Assembly (NCBI RefSeq): GCF_027531815.1
Contig: NZ_JAPZSK010000017.1
Span: forward strand, 124,001-188,000
DNA length: 64,000 nucleotides
Direction of reading: 5' to 3'
Source: Gemmatimonas sp.
GTDB taxonomy: Bacteria; Gemmatimonadota; Gemmatimonadetes; Gemmatimonadales; Gemmatimonadaceae
Positions 53,326-61,327 of the stretch are shown piece by piece; position 1 is the stretch's first letter; each line of letters opens with the position of its first letter. The position numbers and the translations under genes were made by a program. The notes below the pieces were generated by a model that saw nothing but the letters and a program-made list of their open reading frames with translations, was not told the DNA's origin and searched no databases.

Positions 53326-56295
53326 ATGCTTGGCGTACTCGCGCGACCAGGGCTGCTGCTCGCGGCCCTCGCGCTCACTGCTGCTCCCCTCGCAGCACAA
53401 ACCCGCACGATCACCGGCAAGGTGCTCGAAGAAGGATCGCGCGCCCCGATTGCCGCGGCACAGCTCCAGGTGCAAGGCACCAGCGTCGGCGCGCTCACCC
53501 GTGACGACGGCGCCTTTTCCATTGTGGGGGCACCGGCGCGGGAGGTCATTCTCGTGGTGCGCCGCATTGGCTATCCGCTCACGCGCATCACCGTGGCGGC
53601 CACGAGCGGCCCGCTCGAGATCGTGCTCAAGCGTGACGTGCTCAACCTCGATCAGGTGGTCGTGACCGGTCAGGCCAGCGGTATCTCACGCCGCAATCTG
53701 GCCAACGACGTGGCCAGCGTGAGTGGTGCCGACATGAACAAGGTGTCGGCGCAGTCGATCGAAAACGCCATGCAGGGCAAGATTGCCGGCGCGCAGATCT
53801 CGCAGTCCACCGGCGCGCCCGGTGGTGGCAATCGCATTCGCATTCGCGGCATCTCGTCCATTCTCGGATCGGCGCAGCCGCTCTACGTCATCGACGGCGT
53901 GATCGTGACCGACGTGGCGATCGGCGCCGGCACCAACAAGGTCACGCGTGCCGCCGGTTCCGCCATTTCGGTGGGCAATCAGGAAGCGCCGGTGAATCGC
54001 ATTGCCGACCTCAATCCCAACGACATCGAGAACGTCGACATCCTCAAGGGATCAGCCGCCGCCGCCATTTACGGCTCGAAGGCCTCGGGTGGTGTCATCA
54101 TCATCACCACCAAGCGCGGCCAGGCGGGGAAGCCGCGCTTTGCGCTGCGTACGGGCATGGGCACGGCCGAGCTGGCGTACCGCAACGGGTCCCGCCGCTT
54201 CCAGACGCTCGATGACGCGGTGCGCGTCTTCGGCCCCGGTATCACCCCCTTCTTCGACCCCAATCAGTATCTCGACTACGAGACGCTGGCGTACGGCAAC
54301 CGTCCGGTGAACTCCGACCTCTCGCTCAGCGTGAGCGGCGGCACCGATGCCACGCGCTATTTCGTGTCGGCGAGCCGCCGCAACGAAGAGGGGATCGTGG
54401 AGAACACCTTCGCGCGCAAGACCAATGTGCGCGTGAACCTCGACCAGCGCATCTCCTCGCGGCTCAACCTGCAGGTGGGCAACGAGATCCTCAACAACGC
54501 CAGCGATCGCGGCCTGTTCGGCAACGACAACGCGGGCAACTCGATCGCGTATACGCTCACCAAGATTCCCGGGTTCCTCGACCTGCGTCGCCGTCCCGAC
54601 GGCACGTGGCCGGTGAACCAGTTCTACCCGTCCAACCCGCTCCAGACCATCGACCAGTTCGAGAACGACGAGAACGTGTGGCGCAACATCACCACCGCGC
54701 GTCTCACGGCCGACCTGCTCACCGGCGACAAGCACACGCTGCAGTTCATCGCCTTCGGCGGGGTGGATCTGCTCAATCAGACCAATCTGATCTACTCGCC
54801 GCCCACGCTGCAGTTCGAGCCGGTGGATGGGCTCCCTGGCACGAGCGGCAACTCCAAGACCACCAACCTGCAGCGCAACCTCAACCTGAACGCGGTGCAT
54901 GGCTGGCAGCCGACCAGCTCCCTCAAGATCACCTCGCAGGTGGGGACGCAGTACGAAGAGCGCGATTTCAACCAGACGCGCGCCTCGGCGCAGAATCTGC
55001 TGGGCGGCCTCGAAGTCGTGACCTCGGGCACGGTGCGTGATATCGATGAATCGCGCCTGCGCGTGCAGGACTTCGGTGTATTCGTGCAGAGCGAAGCGTT
55101 GTGGAACGAGAAGCTGCTGTTCACGGTGGGCGCGCGCGCCGACCGCAGCAGCAACAACGGCGACCCGGAGAAGTTCTTCCTCTTCCCCAAGGCCGCCAGC
55201 TCGTACCGTTTCCAGAACGTCCTCGATGGCTGGATCGACGAGGCCAAGTTGCGTGTGGCGTACGGCGAAACGGGCAACCAGCCACTGTACGGCCAGAAGT
55301 TCACCAATCTCGACCTGTCGAGTGTAGGTGGCCTGGGCGCCTTCCGTGTGGGTTCGGTGCGCGCCGCGTCGGACTTGCGCCCCGAGCGGCAGCGCGAGTT
55401 CGAGGCCGGTGTGGACCTCAATCTGCTGCGCAACCGCGCCTCCATGTCGGTGACCGGCTTCCGCCGCAACATCTCCGACCTGCTCATCACGCGCACGCTG
55501 GCCCCCACCACGGGCTTCAGCAGCGAGACGTCGAATGGCGCCGAGATGCAGGTGACGGGCGCGGAAGTGTCCATCAACGCGTTCCCGGTGCAAACCACCA
55601 ACGTGACGTGGACGACGCGCCTCAACTGGGGCACGAACCGCTCCAAGGTGACGCGCCTGCCGGTGCCCACCTTCCTCCTGGGCGCGCCGCAGGTGGGCGG
55701 CGTGCGTATCGAACAGGGCAAGTCGGCCACACAGATCATCGGCAACGACACGCTGCCGCAGCCCGGCGGGCGCGTGGTGGTGCCGGTGGTGATGGGCGAC
55801 GGCAACCCGCTCTGGACGGCCGGCCTGAGCAACGAGGTGCGCTACAAGCGCTTCTCGCTGTACGCCCTCGTGGACCAGCAGAAGGGCGGCATGCTGGCCA
55901 ACGGCACGTGGCGTCACTACGACCTGGGGCAGAACTCGCGTGACTACGACGAGCTCGACGAGCTCGGCCGCAAGAAGGGCGATGTGCGCCGTACCAGCTA
56001 CCTGCAGGTCACGCGCATCTTCTACCAGAACACGTCGTTCATCAAGCTGCGCGAAGTGACGTTCACGTGGGACATGCCGCAGGCGTGGACGCAGTCGGTG
56101 TGGAAGGGCGCGAGCAATGCCCGGCTGTCGCTGAGCGGCCGCAACCTGATCTGGTGGACCAAGTTCCGCGGTGGGGACCCGGAGGCGCAGAACTTCGGCG
56201 GTGGTGGTGCCCCCGATGCGGTCCAGCGCAATCGCGAACTGGCCGCCTATCCCGCCAGCCGCAATTTCTGGCTCAACTTCAGCGTGGACTTCTGA
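53326..56295 (+). CDS. SusC/RagA-type TonB-linked outer-membrane protein
   Basis: 989 residues from the ATG at 53326, with a signal peptide (LLLAALALTAAPLAAQ). The CarboxypepD_reg fold (~25-105, TRTITGKVLEEGSRAPIAAA) and the SusC plug (~115-235) are clear: NLDQVVVTGQASGISRRNLA, then MQGKIAGAQISQSTGAPGGG, then IRIRGISSI and PLYVIDGVIV. A GSAAAAIYGSKASGGVIIIT segment precedes the long barrel. The C-terminus ends WLNFSVDF, aromatic as expected. It imports an oligosaccharide, peptide or other large ligand with the SusD partner that follows 2 bases later. Confidence 0.93.
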   Translation: MLGVLARPGLLLAALALTAAPLAAQTRTITGKVLEEGSRAPIAAAQLQVQGTSVGALTRDDGAFSIVGAPAREVILVVRRIGYPLTRITVAATSGPLEIVLKRDVLNLDQVVVTGQASGISRRNLANDVASVSGADMNKVSAQSIENAMQGKIAGAQISQSTGAPGGGNRIRIRGISSILGSAQPLYVIDGVIVTDVAIGAGTNKVTRAAGSAISVGNQEAPVNRIADLNPNDIENVDILKGSAAAAIYGSKASGGVIIITTKRGQAGKPRFALRTGMGTAELAYRNGSRRFQTLDDAVRVFGPGITPFFDPNQYLDYETLAYGNRPVNSDLSLSVSGGTDATRYFVSASRRNEEGIVENTFARKTNVRVNLDQRISSRLNLQVGNEILNNASDRGLFGNDNAGNSIAYTLTKIPGFLDLRRRPDGTWPVNQFYPSNPLQTIDQFENDENVWRNITTARLTADLLTGDKHTLQFIAFGGVDLLNQTNLIYSPPTLQFEPVDGLPGTSGNSKTTNLQRNLNLNAVHGWQPTSSLKITSQVGTQYEERDFNQTRASAQNLLGGLEVVTSGTVRDIDESRLRVQDFGVFVQSEALWNEKLLFTVGARADRSSNNGDPEKFFLFPKAASSYRFQNVLDGWIDEAKLRVAYGETGNQPLYGQKFTNLDLSSVGGLGAFRVGSVRAASDLRPERQREFEAGVDLNLLRNRASMSVTGFRRNISDLLITRTLAPTTGFSSETSNGAEMQVTGAEVSINAFPVQTTNVTWTTRLNWGTNRSKVTRLPVPTFLLGAPQVGGVRIEQGKSATQIIGNDTLPQPGGRVVVPVVMGDGNPLWTAGLSNEVRYKRFSLYALVDQQKGGMLANGTWRHYDLGQNSRDYDELDELGRKKGDVRRTSYLQVTRIFYQNTSFIKLREVTFTWDMPQAWTQSVWKGASNARLSLSGRNLIWWTKFRGGDPEAQNFGGGGAPDAVQRNRELAAYPASRNFWLNFSVDF

Positions 56296-56297
56296 CC

Positions 56298-57686
56298 ATG
56301 ACCGCGAATCGCAAGTCCTGGGGTCGCGCGTTCGCACTCCTGGCCGGCTGCGCCACCGCCGTGGCCTGCAACGCCGCCGACATCGGCAACTTCAACAGTC
56401 CCAACACCTCGCAGCTCGAGGACAGCCCCAACGCGTCCACGGTCAACACCACTGTGGCCGGCGTTCTCGGGGGGGCTCGCGGTGGCGCCGGTACCTGGGC
56501 CAGCACGCTCGGCATCTTCGGGCGCGAAATCATGAACCTCGACGGCGCTGAGCCGCGCAACGTGCTGGCGCTGCTCATCGGCCCGCTCGAGCCTGGCGGC
56601 TTTGGCGTGGATGTGGGGTGGACGAACAGCTACCGCAACCTGCGCACCGCCTACACGATCCTCGACGTGATCGACAAGGTGCCCGACTACACGCCGGCGC
56701 AGCGCAGCGCGGTAAAGGGGTTCGTGAAGACGTTCATCGCCAACGAATACCTGAACCAGCTGCGCGTGCGTGACACCTTCGGCATCGTCTTCGAGGTGCC
56801 GAAGAACCCTACCGAGCAGGGGGCGTTCGTGACCCGCGAGGAAGGGTACACGCGCACGGCGGCGCTGTTCGACGAGGCGCGCACCGATCTTGCGGCCGGT
56901 GGTACAGCGTTCCCGTTCACCCTCACCACGGGCTTCGCCGGCTTCAACACCCCGGCCACGTTCCTGCGCTTCAACCGCGCGCTCAAGGCGCGTCTCGAGC
57001 TCTATCGTGGGCGCTGGAGCGATGTGCTCACGGCGCTCAACGAGTCGTTCCTCAGCACGGCGTCGGGCACGGCGGCGTCGCTCAATACCGGGGTGTACCA
57101 TGTGTACAGCACGGCGTCGGGCGATGCGGTGAATCCGCTCTTCGATCCGGCGCCGCGCGCCATCGTGGCGGTGCCCGAGTTCCTCACCGAGGCGCGTAAC
57201 CGTCCCGACGGGTCGCGCGACCTCCGGGCGTCGAGCAAGGCGGTGGTGGGCACGGTGCTGCTGGCCACGCAGGGGATCAGCTCCAACGTGCGGCCCACGG
57301 TGTACTCCACCAACGTCACGCCGCTCCCGATCATCCGCAACGAGGAGCTCATTCTCATGCGCGCCGAAGCCAACATCGGACTGGGCAACCGCAGTGCGGC
57401 CATTGCCGATCTCAACTTCGTGCGCACCAACTCCGGTGGGCTCGCGCCGCTGGCGACGGACTTCAGTGGGGATCTCATCACCGAGCTGCTGTACGATCGC
57501 CGCTACTCCCTGTTCTTCGAATACGGCCACCGGTGGGTGGACTCGCGCCGCTACAACCGCCTCGGCGAACTGCGCAAGCAGCTGCCGTCGCACCGGGTCT
57601 TCCCGCTCGTGCCCATTCCGGTGGACGAGTGCAATCAGCGCACTGCGGCGCTGCCGCGCGGCTGCGTGAACGTGCTGGGGAACTGA
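56298..57686 (+). CDS. SusD/RagB-type outer-membrane lipoprotein
   Basis: 462 residues starting 2 bases after susC. A signal peptide carries possible lipobox Cys at LLAGC or TAVAC. The TPR-like helical fold shows ILDVIDKVPDYTPAQRSAVK, FLRFNRALKARLELYRGRW, and the conserved C-terminal PLPIIRNEELILMRAEANIG with DLNFVRTNSGG and DRRYSLFFEYGHRW. SusD binds ligand over the SusC barrel. No glycoside hydrolase or peptidase is in the operon, so the substrate is open. Confidence 0.92.
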   Translation: MTANRKSWGRAFALLAGCATAVACNAADIGNFNSPNTSQLEDSPNASTVNTTVAGVLGGARGGAGTWASTLGIFGREIMNLDGAEPRNVLALLIGPLEPGGFGVDVGWTNSYRNLRTAYTILDVIDKVPDYTPAQRSAVKGFVKTFIANEYLNQLRVRDTFGIVFEVPKNPTEQGAFVTREEGYTRTAALFDEARTDLAAGGTAFPFTLTTGFAGFNTPATFLRFNRALKARLELYRGRWSDVLTALNESFLSTASGTAASLNTGVYHVYSTASGDAVNPLFDPAPRAIVAVPEFLTEARNRPDGSRDLRASSKAVVGTVLLATQGISSNVRPTVYSTNVTPLPIIRNEELILMRAEANIGLGNRSAAIADLNFVRTNSGGLAPLATDFSGDLITELLYDRRYSLFFEYGHRWVDSRRYNRLGELRKQLPSHRVFPLVPIPVDECNQRTAALPRGCVNVLGN

Positions 57687-57691
57687 TCGGA

Positions 57692-57722
57692 GCCGTCCCC
57701 CGGCGGTCGTCGGGGGAACGGC
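57692..57722 (+). terminator. Hairpin after susD
   Basis: GCCGT-CCCCCG pairs with CGGGGG-(A)-ACGGC across an 8-base loop, 6 bases after the stop codon. No T-run. Confidence 0.45.
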
Positions 57723-57763
57723 ACGGCGGTCGTGGTCTGAGGAACAGCACCACGGAAAACGCG

Positions 57764-57822
57764 GAATCCCACGGAGTGCGCACGGATGAGCCGATCGGCT
57801 CCGTGTGCACTCCGTGGGATTC
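57764..57822. repeat. 59-base near-perfect inverted repeat between convergent genes
   Basis: Left arm begins GAATCCCACGGAGTGC, right arm ends GCACTCCGTGGGATTC; the inner parts also pair with few mismatches and only a 2-base centre. It probably folds as a long cruciform or bidirectional terminator between susD and the LVIVD gene. Confidence 0.7.
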
Positions 57823-57869
57823 GTCGTTCGCGGGTGGTTCCCGGTGGGGCTGGTCCGGTGAGGTGCCGC

Positions 57870-59639
57870 TTACTGCGCCAGTTTCTTCACCACGTCGCTG
57901 AGGGCGCGCACACGTGCCGCTTCGGCGTTGCCGGCCGCATCACGATCGAGCTGCGCGGCCAGGGTGGTCAGTGCAGTCAAACGTGCGCTCCCCTTGGCCT
58001 TCTCGGCGGCGCCGAGCTGTGCGACCACGCCATCGAGCCATGCCCTGGGCACGGCGCTGTTGCGTGCCAGCTGGTCGGTGTACGCGCGAGCCACCACGAA
58101 GGCGGCGGGCCACACCAGCTGGGGCTGCTCCTGCGGATTGAAGTACGCGAACCTCACCAGCTTGGCGGCGTCGAGTTCGTTCTGCGACAGGAACTCGCTG
58201 GGGGTGAGTTCGAGCACGTCGAGCCCGCGCGCAATCTCGGAGCCGTAGATGTAGCCGTTGTACCAGTAGGCCGACCAGTGGCCGGCGCTCGTGAGGCGCG
58301 TGGCGTCCACGGGGCCGCGATCGAAGTAGGCGATTTCGAACGCCTTGTCGGGATTGGTCCAGTCGAAGACGTTGATGCCGCCCTGGTACCACGACTGCAC
58401 CATGATCTCGCGTCCCGGCACCGGAATGAGCGACCCGTTGTGTGCGACGCAGTTCTCCTGGCTGGTTTGCGGGGCGGGCAACTTGAAGTAGCTGCGGAAG
58501 TCGAGCGAATCGCCCTTGCGCACGAAGATGGCGTCGGCGCCCCACTCCAGCTTGTCGGTGGCCCGGCAGCGCGGCGAGCTGCCGCCGCCCCACTCGTCGG
58601 AGAAGAGCACCTTGCTGCCGTCGTTGCTGAAGGTGGCCGAGTGCCACGCGGACATGTTGGTGTCGGCGGCCGCGTAGAGGCGCTTGGGGTTCTTGATGTC
58701 CTTGATGTCGAGCAGGATGCCGTAGCCGCTGCACGCGCCGCCGGCGAGACCGAGCGCCGGATACGTGGTGATGTCGTGGCACTGCGTGGGCCCGCGCCCC
58801 GCCACCGACGGGCGCATGGGTGCGCCTTCGGGGCGTTCGCGACGGTCACCCGGGGCATCCCCGTGGCGCTTGGCTTCCCCCAGCCCCTCGAAGATGCGCG
58901 GCGAGCTCACGATGGCCGCGGCCTGCGGGTTCTTCACCGGAACCTTGATGACTTCAATACGGAACAGCGCGGTATTGGGATCGGCATCAGGAGCACCGGC
59001 CGAGCACCCTTCGAGCTCCTGGTTGGAGCGGACACCCGCCGAGCCGGACACGTAGATGTAAACGTTCTCGGGATCGTTGGGGTCGGTAACGAGCGTATTG
59101 GTGTGTGAGCCGCGGCAGGTTTGCACCACCTTGATCGACTTGGGCTTCTCGATGTTGCTGATGTCGAAGATGCGAATGCCGCGCGCGCGGTCCTTGCTCA
59201 CCTCGGCTTCCACCCCCTCGAGTCCGCAGTCCACGCGGCCGGCCACCGCTTCGGCCGAGACGAAGAGCAGATTGCCGTAGACGGTCACGTCGCTCTGCGA
59301 GCCGGGGCACACCACGGCTGCACGCAGCTTGGGCTTGCGCGGGTCGGCGATGTCCCACACCTGCCAGCCGCTGTAGTTGCCCTGGAAGACGCGTGTGCCG
59401 CTGAACGCGAGGTCGGAGTTCTTGAGGCGCGCGTCGGGGGCGTTCTTGCTGAGGAACGCATCGGACGGCGGTGTGGCCGAGACGAGCTTCATGTTCCACG
59501 TGGCCTCCCCGGCGTCGAACCAGCCGGCCTTGAGACCGACACGCGTGTCGGGAACGGGCTGGGCGTGCGCCACGGCGGCGGAGAGGCCAAGCAAGGCGAG
59601 AGCGCCACGGGCCGGGAGCGAGTGCGACAGGATGCGCAT
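57870..59639 (-). CDS. Secreted LVIVD-repeat-type beta-propeller protein
   Basis: 589 residues from the ATG at 59639, with a signal peptide ending AAVAHAQ. Repeats with the LVIVD pattern recur: NYSGWQVWDIADPRKPKLRA, ARGIRIFDISNIEKPKSIKV, YGILLDIKDIKNPKRLYAAA, GGINVFDWTNPDKAFEIAYF and EIARGLDVLEL. These form a propeller. Several Cys pairs (VVCPGS, VDCGLE, QTCRGS, TQCHDI) suggest an exported, disulfide-bonded protein. It lies 28 bases downstream of the DUF305 gene in the same direction. The role is unknown; metal storage or surface binding has been proposed for the pairing. Confidence 0.75.
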   Translation of the reverse strand: MRILSHSLPARGALALLGLSAAVAHAQPVPDTRVGLKAGWFDAGEATWNMKLVSATPPSDAFLSKNAPDARLKNSDLAFSGTRVFQGNYSGWQVWDIADPRKPKLRAAVVCPGSQSDVTVYGNLLFVSAEAVAGRVDCGLEGVEAEVSKDRARGIRIFDISNIEKPKSIKVVQTCRGSHTNTLVTDPNDPENVYIYVSGSAGVRSNQELEGCSAGAPDADPNTALFRIEVIKVPVKNPQAAAIVSSPRIFEGLGEAKRHGDAPGDRRERPEGAPMRPSVAGRGPTQCHDITTYPALGLAGGACSGYGILLDIKDIKNPKRLYAAADTNMSAWHSATFSNDGSKVLFSDEWGGGSSPRCRATDKLEWGADAIFVRKGDSLDFRSYFKLPAPQTSQENCVAHNGSLIPVPGREIMVQSWYQGGINVFDWTNPDKAFEIAYFDRGPVDATRLTSAGHWSAYWYNGYIYGSEIARGLDVLELTPSEFLSQNELDAAKLVRFAYFNPQEQPQLVWPAAFVVARAYTDQLARNSAVPRAWLDGVVAQLGAAEKAKGSARLTALTTLAAQLDRDAAGNAEAARVRALSDVVKKLAQ

Positions 59640-59667
59640 GGGGACGGGTGGTGGAGGGGAGGGAGAT

Positions 59668-60369
59668 TCAGGGGCGGGAGCGCTTGCGCAACATGAGCTC
59701 CATGCGATCGATCTCGGTGCTCTGATCGGCCACGACGTCGGAGACGAACTTGAACACGTCATCATCGTGCGCGGCGTTCTTCGTGGCCATGAGCTCGTCC
59801 ACCATGGCGATGGCCCCGCGATGGTGCTGGATCATGTACGTGAGAAAGTACCAGTCGAACGCGGGGCCCTTGGCACTGCGCAGGGTGTCGAGCTGCGCCG
59901 GGGAGAGCATGCCGGGCATCGCGGCGCTGCCGCCGCTGCCACCCATGCCGGCATGACCGGCATGCTGCATGTGCGCGGCGTGATCGTCGGTGGCGGTGGG
60001 CACGGTCTGCTTGCGCATGCGCAGCCAATCCTGCATGAACGCGATCTCGTCGTTCTGCGCAACGGCGATGCGACCGGCCAGCACCTTCACTTCACCACTG
60101 GCGCCGTTCGGTTCGGCCATGGCGGACATGACCACGGCCTGTGCGTGATGGCCGATCATGCCCTGCATGAAGGCGACATCGGCGGCGGTGTAGGGAGCAA
60201 TGCCGCCGTCGCGATCGACGAGCTGGGCGGGGGTGAGAGGGCGCGAAGCCTTGCCCGCGGGAGCGCAGGCGGTGGTGGCGCAGAGGCTCGCGGCGGCCAG
60301 CGCAGCGCTGGCGAGCAGACGCAGGGAGGAGGGAGACACGGGAACGCGGCGGTTCGGGGAAAACGGCAC
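59668..60369 (-). CDS. DUF305 (ferritin-like) lipoprotein
   Basis: 233 residues from a GTG (60369); a later GTG at 60336 is possible. A lipoprotein-like signal ends CATTAC. Two DUF305 repeats are seen: DVAFMQGMIGHHAQAVVMSA and FDWYFLTYMIQHHRGAIAMV, each with the His-His pair that marks the family. A Met/His-rich loop (DDHAAHMQHAGHAGMGG) between them could bind copper or other metals. The operon partner downstream is an LVIVD protein. DUF305 proteins are usually periplasmic and of unknown function. Confidence 0.82.
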   Translation of the reverse strand: MPFSPNRRVPVSPSSLRLLASAALAAASLCATTACAPAGKASRPLTPAQLVDRDGGIAPYTAADVAFMQGMIGHHAQAVVMSAMAEPNGASGEVKVLAGRIAVAQNDEIAFMQDWLRMRKQTVPTATDDHAAHMQHAGHAGMGGSGGSAAMPGMLSPAQLDTLRSAKGPAFDWYFLTYMIQHHRGAIAMVDELMATKNAAHDDDVFKFVSDVVADQSTEIDRMELMLRKRSRP

Positions 60370-60427
60370 GGTGCCCCGAGAACATGCGTTCCGCGCGCGG
60401 GAAGCGCCAATGCGCGCGGCACGCTGC

Positions 60428-61003
60428 TCAGTCGCGCTTGCTTACCACCACGAACCGGGTCCAGTTGGCCGAGACATCTTCGATGTGCCGGGCGATGATC
60501 TCGAGGCCGTAGCGTTCGGCGGCCATCGCGCTGGCAACGGCCCCGCGCGTGCGTTCGCCGGCGGCGGCCACGTCGCGCGCGGCTCCGGCAGTGTCGGCGT
60601 GCGGTGTGGAGACCAGCCAGCTGTGGCGCGCAAAGAAGATGCGGCACTGTGCGAGCGCCACAGGATGACTGTGCACATCACGCAGCTCGGCCAGTGTGGC
60701 ACCGCGTGGCGCCAGCAGGCAGAGGTGCACCGGGACGCGCGTTTCGGCGCGCACCTCCACCGCATCACCCACTGCCTCGAGGGCATCGAGCGCAATCTTC
60801 ACGCGCCCCACGATCGCATTCTCCACCGGCACGATGGCGTAATGCGCATCACCCGCCAGCACGCGCGCCAGCGCGTCGGGGAACGTGGCCGAGGGGACGG
60901 GCTCCGCGCCGTCAGGCCACTGCTGGCGAATGGCCATTTCGGAGAAGGCGCCAATCTCGCCCTGGAAGGCGACACGGGGAATGGGAGTGGTGGGGGTGGT
61001 CAC
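60428..61003 (-). CDS. pheA: Prephenate dehydratase, catalytic domain only
   Basis: 191 residues from the GTG at 61003; the frame is open upstream only through a heptamer repeat. The fold starts RVAFQGEIGAFSEMAIRQQW, contains the ENAIVGRVKIALDAL substrate loop, and ends with the catalytic Thr-Arg-Phe in WTRFVVVSKRD. It converts prephenate to phenylpyruvate in phenylalanine synthesis. The ACT domain that gives phenylalanine feedback in most enzymes is absent, and only 58 bases separate the stop from the next gene, so it was not merely missed. Control may come from elsewhere, such as the attenuated DAHP synthase gene next door. Confidence 0.85.
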   Translation of the reverse strand: MTTPTTPIPRVAFQGEIGAFSEMAIRQQWPDGAEPVPSATFPDALARVLAGDAHYAIVPVENAIVGRVKIALDALEAVGDAVEVRAETRVPVHLCLLAPRGATLAELRDVHSHPVALAQCRIFFARHSWLVSTPHADTAGAARDVAAAGERTRGAVASAMAAERYGLEIIARHIEDVSANWTRFVVVSKRD

Positions 61004-61017
61004 GGGGGTGGCGGGGG

Positions 61018-61069
61018 GCAGGGGGCGGGAGGCAGGAGGCAGGGAGCAGGGAGCAGGACGCAGGACGCT
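61018..61069. repeat. GCAGGRR heptamer repeat, eight units
   Basis: GCA (or GCG/GCT) starts at 61018, 61025, 61032, 61039, 61046, 61053, 61060 and 61067, exactly seven bases apart, with purine-rich fill such as GCAGGGA. It lies between divergent pheA and the DAHP synthase leader. Same unit as at 43331. Confidence 0.85.
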
Positions 61070-61090
61070 GCGGGTGAAGCCGGATACATA

Positions 61091-61119
61091 TTGACAGCGA
61101 TATGCGCGAGCCGTAGTGT
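61091..61119 (+). promoter_or_regulatory. Promoter of the DAHP synthase leader
   Basis: TTGACA (61091-61096) is followed after 17 bases by TAGTGT (61114-61119). The predicted start falls at about 61126, at or just before the leader ATG, so the leader may be translated without a ribosome site. Confidence 0.75.
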
Positions 61120-61126
61120 CTCTGGC

Positions 61127-61207
61127 ATGATGCGTCACTTCTATGCCAGCCGATTTTATTACGTGCCGACCCGCATGGGCCTCGGCATGTTTGGCGTGCG
61201 CAGCTAA
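61127..61207 (+). CDS. Phe/Tyr-rich attenuator leader peptide
   Basis: A 26-codon frame, ATG at 61127 and TAA at 61205. Residues 4-12 read HFYASRFYY: five aromatic Phe/Tyr residues plus His. Such clusters let ribosome pausing report low charged tRNA-Phe or tRNA-Tyr. The Tyr-Tyr codons end at 61162, directly before the first attenuator stem (61164), the textbook spacing. It precedes the DAHP synthase gene by 120 bases. Confidence 0.82.
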   Translation: MMRHFYASRFYYVPTRMGLGMFGVRS

Positions 61208-61265
61208 GTCCTGACGCTCCCGACCGACCGAGAGGCCCGTGCAACCGCACGGGCCTCGGTCGTTT
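61164..61265 (+). terminator. Transcription attenuator: mutually exclusive stems
   Basis: Stem 1:2 is TGCCGA (61164-61169) with TCGGCA (61182-61187). Antiterminator 2:3 is GGGCCTCGG (61177-61185) with CCGA-ga-GGCCC (61228-61238). Terminator 3:4 is GAGGCCCGTGC (61232-61242) with GCACGGGCCTC (61247-61257), extended by CGACC/GGTCG, loop AACC, then CGTTTCGGG with a weak T-run. A ribosome paused on the Tyr codons would cover segment 1 and free segment 2 to block the terminator. Confidence 0.8.
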
Positions 61266-61327
61266 CGGGGCTTCGCGCGGTGAAGCGGGCTCCTCGGTGA
61301 CCACTGTCACCACACCCTGAGGACCGC

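Noticed and set aside
60976-61138. Longer N-terminus for prephenate dehydratase, upstream of the GTG at 61003
   Set aside because: The extra residues are Pro/Ala/Leu translations of the heptamer array and of the aroF promoter region, with no family similarity.
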